A stretch of 64,000 bases of DNA from Epinephelus fuscoguttatus. Its lineage: Eukaryota > Chordata > Actinopteri > Perciformes > Serranidae. Below the pieces are notes generated by a model that was not told the origin of the DNA, did no database searches, and worked only from the letters and a program-made list of their open reading frames with translations. Positions 33,124 to 46,097 of this stretch are shown in pieces (within the stretch, counting starts at the first letter, position 1; every line of letters begins with the position of its first letter). A program made the translations under genes and the position numbers. Location of the stretch: contig NC_064770.1 in the NCBI RefSeq assembly GCF_011397635.1, forward strand, positions 19,375,707 through 19,439,706, given 5' to 3'.

Positions 33124-36100
33124 CACGCACACACAGTTGATGGATGATTATTTATTTACAAAGACGGCAGAGCAGGATTCAGCTGTCATGAGCTCCTTGT
33201 TTTTACACCAAACAGAGCTGGGAATGCTGCCGACGGTAAAAAAAAATGTGATCAATAAAAATGCTGCTGAGAGTTTAATACTCGTGGGGGCTGTTCTGTT
33301 TGCTTCCCGCCACGAGAGGAACCCCTTGACACCCCATGACAAACAAGGACCAGATGAAAAGGATAAGGAGCGCGCAGGCATGAGGAGAGGCCAACTCTCT
33401 GACCTGAGCTCTGTTAGCACTTCAGCAGGCCTGCTGGGACTGAAACAGCGAGCACACAGATTCTAGCTTGACTGTAACATCAAATAGAGTTTTTAACAGC
33501 CTTAGAAGTAGAAATCACTTCAGAAGGGAGGCAGATAAGAAGGACAAACCCCTCACATCACCATATCTTTTCTTGACCAATAAAGGAAAGCCATGAGCGG
33601 GCATGCTCTCATAACTGGAGGGCAAATAATTGGGTCTAAAACAGTGAAATAACCAGCGCTTTAAAAGCCCGCCCCAGGCTACAGTTCACCTCTGACTGAT
33701 GGCTGTAGAGCAGCAACTCAGCCAGCCCGCCTTCAGAGTGTTTTATAGCAGGAGAAAGGGCCCTAAATAAGCGCAGTCAAGTCAATGATTAGTTGACTCA
33801 GGTGGTCCTGAGGGCTGGCCTGACCAAAACGCCTTTATTAGCCCTAGATCTGCTGTGGTTTGCCATTGCGGCAGAGTGGCACACAAGGGCAGGTGGGGAG
33901 AGGAGGAGTGGGGGGCACAGGGAGGGGTGTCGAGTCAGCAGCGGGCTGAGGGTGGGATGGCAGTGGGTGTTCATCCATTAAATTAGAGACAGAATGATTA
34001 AAACAGTTAACTCAGGTGGATTTAGCGCAATGGAAACACAGCCACAGACTGGTCATAAATCTGAAAAATCTGGTTTCAGGAGTGATGCATTCTGGAGGAG
34101 AATAACCATTACCCCGAATTAAGTTCAAAACCAGAGATGTGTGTGTGTGTCATCTTTAAGAGCTTATTTTTAGCTGGCGTGTCAGAAGTTGAGAGTATAG
34201 GGGTGAGGGGTGAGGGGTGAGCATGTCTTAGGTCAGCGTGTGTAGCAACATGAGGCGCTGCCGCATCACCAGCAGGATCAGAGGTCAAACAGCCACAAGC
34301 TCGGACGGCTGAAGAACAGCTGGAGAGCCGGGAAGACTTCAGAGCGACCGACCTCGCCCAGAGCAGAGTGCAAAGGCCCTTTGAAGTGAGCCTGCGTGCT
34401 GCCATAGCATCAGACGGAGCAGCCCAGAGCCGAGGCCGAAACCCAGGCGTGTTTTTTTTTCTCTTTCCTGCAAAGCAGAGCCGAGCAGGGCTCACATGTC
34501 AGACATGAAACAGAACCACAGGAATGGGCTAAGAGCCGAGTCAGCATCTCTCTCTGGCCCGTGCACACGCAGCGCCACTCTGATCAGAACCACTTCACAG
34601 GAGCAGAGAGGGATGAGGGATGGGACGAGTGGTGAAGGAGGGGTGGAGGGGCACAATATGGTGTCCCTGCAACATCTGGGCCCCAACGCATTCCGCTGTA
34701 ATGGAGCACAACTCGCTAATACCACTCGGCACAGACGAAAACCACTTCAAACGGCCGGGAAGAGAAAGAGAAGATATATGAAGGGGAGAGGAATGAAGAA
34801 GGAAAATACTAGAATGATAAATAGACAAGAAAGAAATTAAGGAGGTAGGAAATGGAGGGAAAGGGAATAATTTAAGTGAGCTGAAAGGGAGTGACAGCAA
34901 GAAAAGGAGGAGCGGGGGGGGGGGGGGGGGGGAAAAACCTATATGCTCTGAGAAGGTCCTCCCAACATCTGGTTGGAAATACATTCCAGCCTGACGGTGA
35001 GCAACTCAATCCCAGCACAGCGGGTCAGAGAGAAGAGGAAAGAAGGGAAGAGGCAGAGGAAAAAAAAAAAAAGAAGAAGATGAGAAGAAGCGAAGCAGCA
35101 ATCAATCCACCCGTCCGGGCTTCAAATGACACGAGACCACTGTCTTTGTGAATCATCCCAGTGCTATCTCAGGCCACATCACACGAGCAGATTACACTGC
35201 AGAGCCCAGCGCAGAACACGAATGTGGCCAAAACAACTCCACGCTCGGTGCTCTCTGCGTTTAACCCTCTCCCTCTCCCTCCGCCGTGCCAGATAATAAC
35301 GCAGGATGTGGACATATGAACACAGAGAGCTGTAAAAACACATGTGGGCCTGATATTGCTCATATTTTGCTTTAGGCGGAAAAAACAACAACACGGTTGC
35401 TCGCACAGTTGCGCAGCTTGAAACCGTGCAGGTTTGGCAGGTACGCGGCGTGAAAACAGGCGGCTGTTTTTCAGTGGAGGCCCCCTGTTTGGCTGCGCCT
35501 CTACACATACACACTAATAAAAAAAAAACAATAACAGTTTAGAGCCAAAGTCAAATCAAGCGTGAATGCTTGTGAAATGAGCTGAACATTTTATCCTTAA
35601 AAAAGCTCCATAAAGACTTAAAGGCTTTAAATTTTGATGTCTTGATACTCGCAGCGAGAGTTTGATTTTGACAAGAAATATATTCCCCCCAAAACCAAAA
35701 TGTACAGACAATGCTACCAGAGAAATGGATTTTGGCTTCAGAATTAGCAGAGTCCTGGAAGCAAATGTTGAGTTTCCAGCTATTAGAGTCCAACTTAATA
35801 AAAGTTTCCACCAGTAGATGGCTGCATTTAGTGCACAGCACACACACCACAGGGACAAAGCACAAAGGAAACCAGACCTAGAGGGAATCAATCAAGTCTG
35901 CAGACCTTTATCATAAGGCCTGGGCAATATATTGAGATTACATCAATGTCGTGATATGGGACTAGATATCGTCTTGGAGTTTGGGTATCGGATGTGTGTT
36001 TTTTCCTGGTTTTAAAGGCTGAATTACAGTAAAATAATGTAATTTTCTAAACTTACCAGACTGTTACTTTTACTCACTTAGTCATTCATACTCACTTTAC

Positions 36101-38175
36101 TGATGATTATTTATCAAAAATGTCATAAAATTTCAGGTTTGCTGCTAATAATGTGCCGTAAAAGCATCATAACGAAGAAGCATCTTACCACCACGTGAGT
36201 GCACCTCTGGTCCCAGCTCGTACTGGAACGCCGTGATCCGCCGGCTGATGTCCATGTGCGGGACGGCCTCGATGAAAAGCGCCCCCTCCTGGATACTAAA
36301 GCACTGCACCTTGCCCTGACCTTGGTCCTGCTCGCGCAGCAGCAACCGCAGCTTGCCATTACGATCTAGGTAGATGTTGGTGCCACTGGAGTCTGTGTAG
36401 GGTTTGATGCAGACGGAGAGGCGGGCGGCGGCGGGGGAGACCGTGTTGGGTCGTAGGTTGACGATGATGGCCCCCGTGGGGTACAGCCACTCCAGAGAGC
36501 CTTGAGAGCAACGTAGGTACACCTGCTCCACGTCCCTGGCGTGGCCTTCGTGAGTGAGACCGCTGGAGGAAAGGAAAGGGAAAGACGTCAGCGGATATCG
36601 ACCACTTGAAACTCAAAGAGGCAGGCATTGTCAAGAATGTCTGAAAAAGTGTACAATTACAGAAACCCAAGAATGTGAAAGCTTTCTTTGTGTGTTTTTC
36701 GAGCTGTTTCTATTTAATTCCGCAGAAAGGGATTATTCTGTAATCTTAAAATGATTTCTGGTCATTTACAGCCTGAGTTAACCGACCAAGGTGAAGACCT
36801 CTGGCACACTGTAAGGACATTAGACCACATTCCTCCTGCAGCATTAATGGCCGTCTGTGCGCAAGACTGGCTGCATGACCAGTCACGAGCCGGAGCAGCC
36901 AAAATGACCTCAGCTCCAACACACACTCTCCCCATACCACATTGTTCCTCGCAGAGCTTTGGCAAAATGCACGGCTGGCAGGCTGCCTTTGGGAAGAGTT
37001 TGGAGGCTGAAATGGATGAATGGAGGACACAGGGGCTTCTGGGCAGACAACGGCAGCAACAGTAGCCGGGCCTGCTGCATGCAAGTGCAAATGCAGGTCA
37101 CGCACCGAACCTCCCCTTGCTTTCAAGCCACCAAAGAGACTGGAAGAGACTTGTCCGGGCAGCACTTCGGACTCTGGCGCCAGCATGACCAAATGACTCC
37201 CTCCAGAACTTAATGCCTGGTCAGGGTTTGAAAACTCCAGTCTGTCAGTCATTCTGTGGCAAAGCCAGAGGCAGGAAGCCATCAGCAGTCCACCAGCGTG
37301 CGCATGCCAAGCTAGCGGTTTGACTCTGGGGGAGAAACGCCCAGTTTCCTGAAAATGAGATGCTGAAATTCAAATTTGCCATAGATCTAAAGTAACCCAT
37401 GGCACATGCTGAGCATATGCAGCTGAAGCCCCATAACCAGGCTCTCCTCAGCATGCCTCTAATTAAGTCCTTTCGAACTTCATCACTTCTGCATGCAATT
37501 AAAGGAGATTAGTCAAGAGTCTCCCTAATGAACAACAGATTATTGGTTGAGGGCTCAAAGTGCTGAATTTCGCCTACCCCTCCTGACTGGAGGATGAAAA
37601 ACAAAACCACACTATTTGAGGCACAGCCTCTCAAGTGCAAAACAGATTTCAGCAGATGTTTGATGGGAGGTGAAATTTTCCAGTATATGCTGCCTGAGGT
37701 TTGAGAATCTGAAAAACCAAAAATACTTAAAAGCTCTTGGGAGTCTGTGTATGTAATCCTGACAATATTTAAGTATTTTTAGTGGGGGATTTTAACCCTT
37801 AAACTAACTTACCAACAACAGGATAATAAGTCAGTGTGTCATGTTGCTTTATTGTTACACTTCCAAGTTCATAATAGTGAATATAAATGTAATAACATGA
37901 GATAGTGAGTCATATCTTATTGTGATAACATTGTCAATTAGTCATTCATAAATCCAGCACCCCCCAGAGCAAATCTCACGTGTCTTTTAGACTGTTGCAC
38001 TTTTTATTTGCTTGTATATCACAAAAATATTATACTTCTTAATAAAGTAAGGGCATATATTTCTGTCTTAATTTATGTCTCTGTTTCATTTACCCCTGCA
38101 GGCTGATTCACATCACCGCAGCCCAAGTCTGAGTTTCGGTCTCAGTCACCTCAGGGCGCTGCAGCTCACTTTAAA

Positions 38176-38209
<34 letters not shown>

Positions 38210-38346
38210 ATTTAACCTGGTATTAAACAGGGCCGAGAAGCTCACCTGCCCTTCCAGCTGCACTGGTCGCTTGAATACTGGCAGAAAGAGATCCGACAGA
38301 GTAGGGTCAGAGGCAGCAGCAGGGAGGCCAGCATCGGGGTGAGCAT
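32372..38346 (-). CDS. metrnl: Meteorin-like protein, complete, 4 exons, 282 aa
   Basis: Exons (minus): 38346-38246, 36562-36189, 32892-32833 and 32685-32372, total 849 bases. All borders are GT-AG (donors gtgag, gtaag, gtgag) with matching phases. Residues 1 to about 22 (MLTPMLASLLLPLTLLCRIS...) form a signal peptide; the mature chain starts near QYSSDQCSWKG. Exon 2 gives SGLTHEGHARDVEQVYLRCS and DISRRITAFQYEL. Exon 3 gives APCQPCSDAEMLLAVCTNDF. Exon 4 gives RGSIKKVE, EFLFTGTVRFGEAWMGCAPR and NPCHVDTD. The mature chain has ten Cys, in line with the family's disulfide-rich fold. METRNL is a secreted factor known from fat, muscle and macrophages; meteorin itself acts in glia. The APCQPC, FLFTG and GCAPR blocks fit metrnl better than metrn. 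Teleosts may have more than one copy, so an a/b label is not assigned. Confidence 0.95.
33088..33121 (+). repeat. (CA)n microsatellite in metrnl intron 2
   Basis: About 17 CA dinucleotides, followed by imperfect gcacgcacacaca. Confidence 0.95.
34914..34932 (+). repeat. 19-base homopolymer G run in metrnl intron 2
   Basis: An uninterrupted G run within a purine-rich tract. On the metrnl sense strand it is C-rich. Its length is likely to vary, and the base count may be unreliable. Confidence 0.9.
36563..38245. other. Intron 1 of metrnl
   Basis: A 1.7 kb intron. Frames such as 36746-37282 on minus and 36751-37065 on plus overlap each other and lack splice or family support. An ATT microsatellite lies near the exon 1 end. 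Confidence 0.8.
38177..38209 (+). repeat. (ATT)n microsatellite
   Basis: About 11 ATT triplets, 37 bases inside intron 1 from the metrnl exon 1 donor. Confidence 0.95.
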
Positions 38347-38560
38347 GTTTATCTCGCAGCTCACTTCGCCTCCTCTCGAGTGAAACTATGAAGAAGTCCG
38401 CCGCCGTTTTCCCAGCGACATAGCGTTTCCATGTGCCCCCGGTCCGCTCCGTGCTGCTCCCCGGGGTCTCTCCTCTGCTTCTCGCGAGGTTCAGGTTAAT
38501 AAAAGTCGCCTGTTCAAACTCCGTCGCGCCCGGTCCCGGTGCCGACTGGCTGCCCTCCGT
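38347..38560 (-). promoter_or_regulatory. CpG-rich 5' region of metrnl
   Basis: Directly upstream of the metrnl start codon, roughly 20 CpG dinucleotides fall within about 180 bases (38380-38545; ccgccgcc, ccggtccgctccg, cgtcgcgcccgg). The neighbouring DNA is AT-rich and CpG-poor. It probably contains the 5' UTR and a CpG-type promoter. No TATA box or defined start site was identified. Confidence 0.5.
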
Positions 38561-38739
38561 TAAAACTGTGGAGTGAGTTCAGCTCCGACTGTGCTCCCGC
38601 AGCCCTGGTTGCTCTCCACGTCACACCCCATCCACAGCAGTTTATCACGTATGGTGCGTTCACGTGCTCAGCCGAGGCTCCGACCCCAGAGCTTCGCAGT
38701 GTGAAAACGTACTTGTGCAGTGTTAAATTGCTTTTAGCC

Positions 38740-39255
38740 AGAGGTGGGAGCAAGTCATTGTTTCTCTACTCACAAGTAAGTCACAAGTCTTTGCAATCAA
38801 GTCCCAAGTCAAGACTAATCAACAAAAACAAATCATGACGCACTCTTCACCAAATGTAAGTCCATTTTAACAACAAAGTACCATAAAACTTCAATGAAAA
38901 GCCTAGTCCCAGTTAAACGGCCAGTCCCATTTACTGGCCCGGTGTGGCTACACATTTTTATGAATAAAAGCCTGTCTCAATTAGAGGCCTGGTCTGGTTG
39001 CCAAATTGTTTTGTTTGTTTTTTTAATAGAAGTTGTTCGGATGTATAAAAGCGGGTTGTTGGCTACCTCAAATTATGTGTCCATTCCTTAAATACTCTGT
39101 AAGTTATTCATATTTCTTTAGTCCATAGGATTTCTCAGATCAAAAGAATCAAAAGGGTTTTTTATAAAAATGAATCCAAGTTATGGGTATTGATTTAACA
39201 GGATAAAGTGGTGCTGTGTTGGAATTCCGGGTGCCGTAATCCTCAAGTGCCATAA

Positions 39256-39286
<31 letters not shown>

Positions 39287-40030
39287 GCACTGTCTGTTGG
39301 CGCTAGATTAAATGATTAATCTATAATTGATAAGTTATCTGAAGCTTCATTTTTCCACAAGTAATATTAATACTGGTTTAAATACATAGTTTGATTGTAT
39401 TTCCTGATCTTTGCTGAGCGACAGTTTTGTGTGAAAGGAAATAAAGGCCTGTCCCAAATATAGGCCTGTGGATTTCACTGATTTAAGCAAATAATACCCT
39501 GGGTTACTAACTGAAGTTTAACAGTAATAATGTTAGCTAAGCTTTAGCTTGGTAACTATGCATTATTAGCCTCGACTAACCGTTCTTTGCAGCTTCAAAT
39601 CTTGAACAAATTTGGTAGTTGTTGCATCTCTGTCTGTCATTTTTGACCCACACATTTTGAATACTGCAATGATTGATTTACTGATACTGATACAGATTTC
39701 CGTTGGCCCCCACCTAGTTTATGTAGGCTACAAACTAAATTATCTTTGGTATTATTTTTACTTACTGGGGTTTGGTACTATAAGGAAACTTCTTCATGGT
39801 TCTGTCCTGCAGTTTCATCGGCTGCTGCTGGTTCAAACAACATGGTTCTGGAGAATTAATTGTCAGCTTGCTGGGAGAGGACGGTGGTTACGTGAGTAGA
39901 TTCAGGAAATGAAGAGAAATTAATTGTGTCATGCCACACTTTTTAAAACACTTTTCATTTTCAAGTTACGAGTCATTGGCGTTAAAGTCCAAGTGGAGAT
40001 GTAAGTCTTTTTTGATTTTGTCAATTTGAG
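38740..40030. repeat. Composite of caagtc-type and aggcctg-type dispersed repeats
   Basis: The left end (gggagcaagtcattg..., acaagtaagtcacaagtc, aagtcccaagtcaag) and the right end (caagttacgagtcattgg, aagtccaagtgg) look like the two ends of one common fish repeat. Between them lie gtcccatttactggcccggt, tcaattagaggcctggtc and aaaggcctgtcccaaatata, from another repeat, plus a TC microsatellite. No coding region was recognised. Confidence 0.5.
39255..39283 (+). repeat. (TC)n microsatellite
   Basis: About 14 CT/TC dinucleotides within the composite repeat region. Confidence 0.95.
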
Positions 40031-43000
40031 CCTTAAGCCACCAAGTAAAAAAATGTATCATCTTTATTATTTATAATGAATTTATTCAAAATACATATAT
40101 GTAACATGCATGAGATTAGACACAAAAAATGCCTAACAGATCAGTAATTATCAACAGAGTACACGGGTAGAGATTTGTTTTTGTGGTTGATTTTGTTTGT
40201 TTTTGCCTTTGTAATCATGACAGTTATTTATATACCAACAGTGGCATTTGTATATTGTCTTTTTTTTCTCCTTTTTATACCAGAAGAATAATTATTTTGT
40301 GATTACATCACCACAAGAAAACAAAGCTTTTTTTTTTTTTTATGAACAGCGTGTAGACTAATTATTTTATAACAACCAAAAATATAAAAATGTGAGAACA
40401 GATATAGGCTAATATGATTCCACTGAAGTAATTGAGTAATTAAATCCTGATAGAAAATTCCCACCTTTCCATTATTTATTTATTTATTTAATGCTTCATT
40501 TAAAGGCGTTGAGATAATTCAAGCCGATAACAAGTGTGGAAAGTTCCGACGGCACGTGAAGTAAGCATACAAGTCAAGAGTTTTGTTTGCGAAGGGTAAC
40601 AACAGGCCATGTTCACCTTTTCTACTCTAATGGAAACTGAAAAATGTCACTTTTACATTTGAAATTAGTAGCATTATTCCCTCATAAATACTGGCCACAT
40701 TAGATTGACCTTCTGGGATTCCTCTGAGCCTCCCTCCACTCTCAACCAACAGTCTAAGAACATTTTCACCCAGTCTTTCCTGAAGTCATTAGTTAAGTCA
40801 GGCTACATGGGAGCAAATAACGTGAAAACTGTGTGATGCATCTGCAAACAAAACTTGCCAAAAGCAGTTTATTTTTGGTACATGGATTGAATTAAGTAAC
40901 TATCATTACAACAGCAAGCTTCCTGTTAAGCAGCAAGCAAATTAAGCAAGATCTGATTAAAATTGTCATAAACTGCCACCAGAATAAAGTCATGTTAAGT
41001 TTAACTGCAGCCTTACAGCAACCCAACTGTATTACTGCTCAGTTTGTCAAAACATTTCCAACAGAATGTTCTGGATATGTTTAAAATATGTTCAGGAAAA
41101 TCCCAAACATGCACGTTATACGAAATTCGAAAGATGTAATAATTTAAAAATCTAGTGCTGTGCTGTGTGAGGATCGAAATGGGGTGTGCAGCTAGTCGGC
41201 AGTGAGAACGTCTAACAAGCGATTATAATTGGCAAGTGCTAGCAGTTTACCTAACTGCAAACGCTTGGGAAGTGCATGTTTAATGATGTATGGCTTTCAA
41301 ACATCAAGTCTAAAACATAGCTTGACAAAGGCTGAAGCTAACTGCACAGGATGTAGGCTCTGCACCAAACATTTGACATGGCAACATGGAGGAAACAGCT
41401 CATGTCAGCAATACTGAAGGGAAAAAGCATCAAGACTACTAAAAGGTTGCTCAACATATTGCTAGTGTGGGCATATATTTCACGCCTGCCATAGCCAGGC
41501 CAGATAACGTTATCACTTAGTATCTCTTGTATGTGTAGACACAAAGGCATACTATATTCCATGCATTTTTCCAGCAATGCCTTTCATGGGGGATAGCACA
41601 CCGGAGTAAGAGCCTTACTACAGCGTCCTATGATTGCTATATTGGCCTACCTAGACATGGAAATTGGGTAAAATGTTATGGAAAAGTTATGGGAAAGTGC
41701 TGAAAATTCATTGGTAACAATGTGTGGGAACTATGGTGTGTTATTAACAGTATATTAGCAGTTACCCTAATGACCACCACAGATTTGGTTAGTTGGTGAT
41801 TCAGGTATTTGTTATGTTTAAATGATGTGTGAGAAACATGGGGTGAAAGGGGCCACAGACACTGTGGAAAGTTTACTCACCATCTTGGAGCATATTGGCT
41901 GTTTTATTTATGTCCAGAGGATTTCTCGGCTGGAAAGAAGAACCAGCTGAAATTGAAAATCATGGTTTGGTGCTCTGGTCATCTGGCCCCGCAAACATCT
42001 GCAAATATTTGCCACATCAAGGAATAAATGAATGAAAGTCCTAAGTATTGGTCGAGTAAATACAACTTCCCATGTTGTGTTACGTGAAATAATGGTGCTT
42101 CTATGCCTGAAATCTGAATAATGTCACAGTGGCTCCGGGATTTATATGTATTTTTGCAATCGTTCATTTATAAGATGAGTGGGAATCAGGAAAACCACAT
42201 GCCAGGAAAACCACATCATGCATACCAGACAGCTCTCAGGTCAAAGAGTCATTTCAGAACATCCAATGAAAATAATAATCACTATTAATCCTTTGACAAT
42301 TGATCTGTAACTTAATGACACACAAGTCCCAACCACACTCCGGAGTTCAGCTCTGTTTTCAAGTGCAACAAAAGCTGCAGGGACTTGCAGAGTGGCGGGA
42401 TCCGTTAACCACCGGTTGCATCTGTAAACATAAACTACTCATCACTCAAGTTGTGGATCCTGGGCCATACGTTTCCTTACGAAACAAGATATTTTATGTG
42501 CGGATGGTGTTTGGCTTGGGCAAGAAACCTGTCTGACAAGGAAAACCAGAGCCGTTTCTAACTGCTACTTTTCCTCTCTGATTTCCTAGGATCCCAAATT
42601 GGTTGTGGCTGCTTGGTGATTGACATGTCAGTCTCACTGACCTGTACATGTCCTATCCTGGGCCGCATGCCACCAAGGAGCCCCACAAACCTCAGATGCA
42701 TGTGCAAGTATATTTCTAATATGATTCTCCCTCTCTAATAAAATTGCTGAAAATCTCAGCCGTCTCGCAGACATCACATTGAGCAACTTTTTGGTATCGT
42801 TTGTGCAATCTAGTCAGGGTATTAGAAGTCTGGTTTCTGTGCAGCCCTTGTAGTGTTGCAGGCTGGCTGGCAGTTACACCCCGATAAGGTAACGGGCGTG
42901 TCTCAACACGGTGTCTGAGGAGCCTTAACAATGACACCTGCAGTGTTACACCTAAGCTACACCTGTAAGATTTTCTCCATTATGTCTGTGAGTTACACAA

Positions 43001-43289
43001 CTTCCTTGTTGTATTCGTAATTATAAGGGAACTCTTAATTAGAGGGCAAAAGTTGTATAAAGGTGTTTGTGGCACCGCAATATGTAAAGACAAAGGACAT
43101 GACAGTTATCAAGAAGTGAAACCAAAACAACCCACTGGCTGGTTGCAGTGCAGGTTGTAAACCCCGCCCACTCCATTTTAGTATAGGACAAGGGCCAGAC
43201 TTACAAGTAGGCTACATGTCATATCAGTTTTTACAAATGATGGCTTCTTTAATTTTAGGTAGTTCTCATCATGCTGATGTATGTCCAAG
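40031..43289. other. Intergenic region, no gene recognised
   Basis: AT-rich DNA with scattered short frames only. No splice-supported coding sequence or clear mobile element was identified. Confidence 0.5.
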
Positions 43290-43902
43290 TGTAACAGGGT
43301 CAATTATACAGCAGTTATATGTGTAACAAAGTTATTACCTGACACTCTTAGGCCTCCATTGTCAATACATGGAACTGCTGATACTCAGTTTGTGTACCCC
43401 TACGTTCACCTCTGGGGGTACCTCACCTATAAAGGGGTGTCTCCCACCTTACCTCTCCCCTTTTGCTGTTGCACTCAATGGGAGAGGTAAGCCACATTGC
43501 TCTCATAGTACTTTAGTCCGTACTTAAGTGCTGTTAAGCTGTTTATAAGGTCATTTTTCAGCCTAAACTTATTGTATAACATGCTGACATATCCCTGTGC
43601 CACCTAATTTGTGTAGGGGCTCGAGTTATATGGTCGTAATTAACGGAGGATTTTGTTTTTACCTCTTGCTGTTGGGTATTTTTCTGTGTTTTATTGTAGT
43701 GAATTGAATGTAACATGGCCACCCCTTTTGCTGTTGAACTCAATGGGAGAGGGGCTCGAGTTATATGGTTGTAACTGACGGAGGAATTTGTTGCAACCTC
43801 TTGCTGTCAGAGTTGTCAGGAATAAACAGAGATGGCCTCCAAAGATATCCACTGTCTGGGCCTCTTCATATCAACACAATGCAGACAAGTCCACCGGTTA
43901 CA
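43290..43902 (+). mobile_element. Solo LTR of a retroelement
   Basis: The 613-base block starts TGTAACAGGG and ends CCGGTTACA, giving TG...CA ends with a short inverted repeat (TGTAAC/GTTACA). The 4-mer caag flanks it (43286-43289 and 43903-43906). It contains a TATAAA (43428-43433) and an AATAAA (43821-43826) in the order expected of U3-R. Two internal duplications are present: ttttgctgttg.actcaatgg at about 43460 and 43726, and gggctcgagttatatgg at about 43617 and 43751. No internal coding region, primer-binding site or second LTR adjoins it, so it is probably a recombined solo copy. Gypsy-like versus endogenous retroviral origin cannot be settled from the LTR alone. Confidence 0.75.
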
Positions 43903-43906
43903 CAAG

Positions 43907-46097
43907 TGTTTTTTGGTTTGAAGTTATTTGATGCTATAAAATGGGAGTGTGTCGTCAGAAATGTCAGCTGTGTGAGCCAAATGATACGCTCCCAATCTGT
44001 GGCGCTGCTAACGATGGGTCAGACGACAAGAACTTGATGTCATGGAGATTATCGCACAGACTGTGGCTCCAAATGAAATCACCAGCACAAGACAGTTTTG
44101 TACAGTGGAGGTGCGCTGTCCATCGTTACATACAGTCATTGCTATGAAACCCTTATTCAAATCACTGTGTCCTAAATATTGTAAAGTTAACTAATTGTTG
44201 AATCCAGAGTTACTAGAGTCTCTGTTTCAGAACATTGTAAAGGGAATATTTTGATTTTTGACAGACAAAACAAGCCATTTAAAAACCTTGAGCATTTTTC
44301 TGACACTTTATAGACTAAATGATTAACCGACACATAAAACAAACAGATAAGACTAACATGGAAATAACATCTAATTGCAGACCTGCTTAAAGCCTGGTTA
44401 TAATGACTATATATTACACAACTAGGACTTAATCTCTATTAATCTTAGGTTCAGACATTAATCTCTTCTAAGAAGAGGGTGTTTCTGCCCTCTTCTTGTT
44501 TTTCCAGTTGCTTGATCGCTTGCTGTCCTCTCACACTGCAGCTCAAAGGACGCAGGTTTAGCTCTCACCCTCCACCTGTCAGAAGTTTCACTGGTGGTAG
44601 GAGTGGAGCGTGGGGCACAGCGATGGGAAAAAGACAAATTGTTGACAGATAGCAGGAGACCGAGAAACAGGCAGTTAATCACACGGTGTGCTTTGGTTGT
44701 AGGTTGAAACTTGGCAGAGGAACCATGACGTTCAACAGAGGAGCAGTTTGAATTAGGGGATTAGGTGGTAAATATGTGTTATGTAGCCTGGGATAGAGGA
44801 GTTTAGGGAGTCAAGGAGGGGGAGGCGGCAGGAGTTTGAGGGGGAAGGGCAGAATTGTTTTCTTTGTCAGGCCTGTTGTCCCAAACTCTTGCTGAGTGTG
44901 ACTCACTTTTATGCCTGGAGCTCGCCTCCAGGTGAAAAAGCAGTCATAAAGTAGATTAGGCTGCTGACAGGATGTGATTTTTATGTGTCTGCGTGTTTGT
45001 CTTCACTGTCCCCTTTTTCCTTAACTACTCTGTTTTTTCTTTGATTGTTCCACTGTGGGATAACAAGAAACCAGGCTTGTCATGATTACACGAACCCTTG
45101 TTGAGAGAACTGTGTTATGTAAAACAGTGGACAGTGAGCAAACCCATTGTTTGCACTGGTTTTAAAAGACACAGTTTAGGACTGAGAGCTTGCCCTCGTG
45201 TTAAAACTCCTGCTCTGAGAATACCTACACTGCTGCTCTTCTCCAAAGCTAGTCTCAACCTGTTTCTTTAAGTCCGCTATCTTGGGTAGATAAACTGTAA
45301 ACTGCAGTCACACAAGCATGTCCGATATCTTGTGGTATGCAAAGGCACATGCTGATATCATCGAGAGGCCGTCTGCCTGTCATCATCCCTCTCTGGCTCC
45401 TTTCCAGACTGTCAGAAATGCAGCTGAGCTTCAACCTGCGCGGGTATTTCTCTCTTAGTAAACAGGAACCCTGTCATTATGAAGTGCCTGCCGTATCTGA
45501 AGACAGACATGGCGTTTGTATCTCCTCCAACACCTTGCATGACTTTGTCAGTCTTGCTTAAACATCATGGCGATGAACATAGTGGACATTCCAGCTCTGC
45601 AGCCCCCACTGTCTCAATCAGTAGCATGGTCAGTGGCTGTACTGCTGGTAGTAAAGTCCATACATCCAGTCAGTGTGAAAATATGTGGGAGGAAGTGATA
45701 TATTTGAAGTATGCAGCAACTGGCGCATCTCACTCAAAATTCCCTGAAGTTTTTGCAAGCCATGGGAAGACAAAGCCTGTCTTTTGCTTGAGCCCTAATG
45801 GTGATATATTGCTTACTGAATGTTTATGTGCTTGTGGGAAGGGAAAAAAACACATTGAAATAGGGAGGCCAAAGGGGAGAAAGCCCCAGAAATGTCACGG
45901 TTGTGTTCCTGGTGCCATGCCATGGTACCGATGTCCAAAATTCCAAACCCTCACTAGTCCAAAAAATGTCCCATTGGACCGAAGGCTTAGATCTTCAACA
46001 GGCTGTTATTCCAAAAACAAACGCCCATTGCTCCAAAGTCCCATTTCTCCAAAAATACACATTCCCTGCAGTTAGTTTCAGTTTCACAGCAGCATTT
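43907..46097. other. Intergenic region, no gene recognised
   Basis: The 198-codon frame at 45479-46075 is the longest here but lacks domain-like features. Its end runs into short recurring tccaaa/ccattg phrases (45935-46065) typical of a decayed repeat. No other structure was seen. Confidence 0.5.

Larger units (their letters stand above)
32893..36188. other. Intron 2 of metrnl
   Basis: This 3.3 kb intron contains a CA microsatellite (33088-33121), a 19-base G run (34914-34932) and purine-rich sequence at 34740-35080. Open frames on both strands here have no protein character. Confidence 0.8.

Noticed and set aside
36746..37282. Minus-strand open frame of 178 codons inside metrnl intron 1
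   Set aside because: It overlaps several other frames on both strands, and the metrnl splice phases are complete without it.
45479..46075. Plus-strand open frame of 198 codons
   Set aside because: No domain, splice context or composition suggests a protein, and its end runs into short recurring phrases of decayed repeat.
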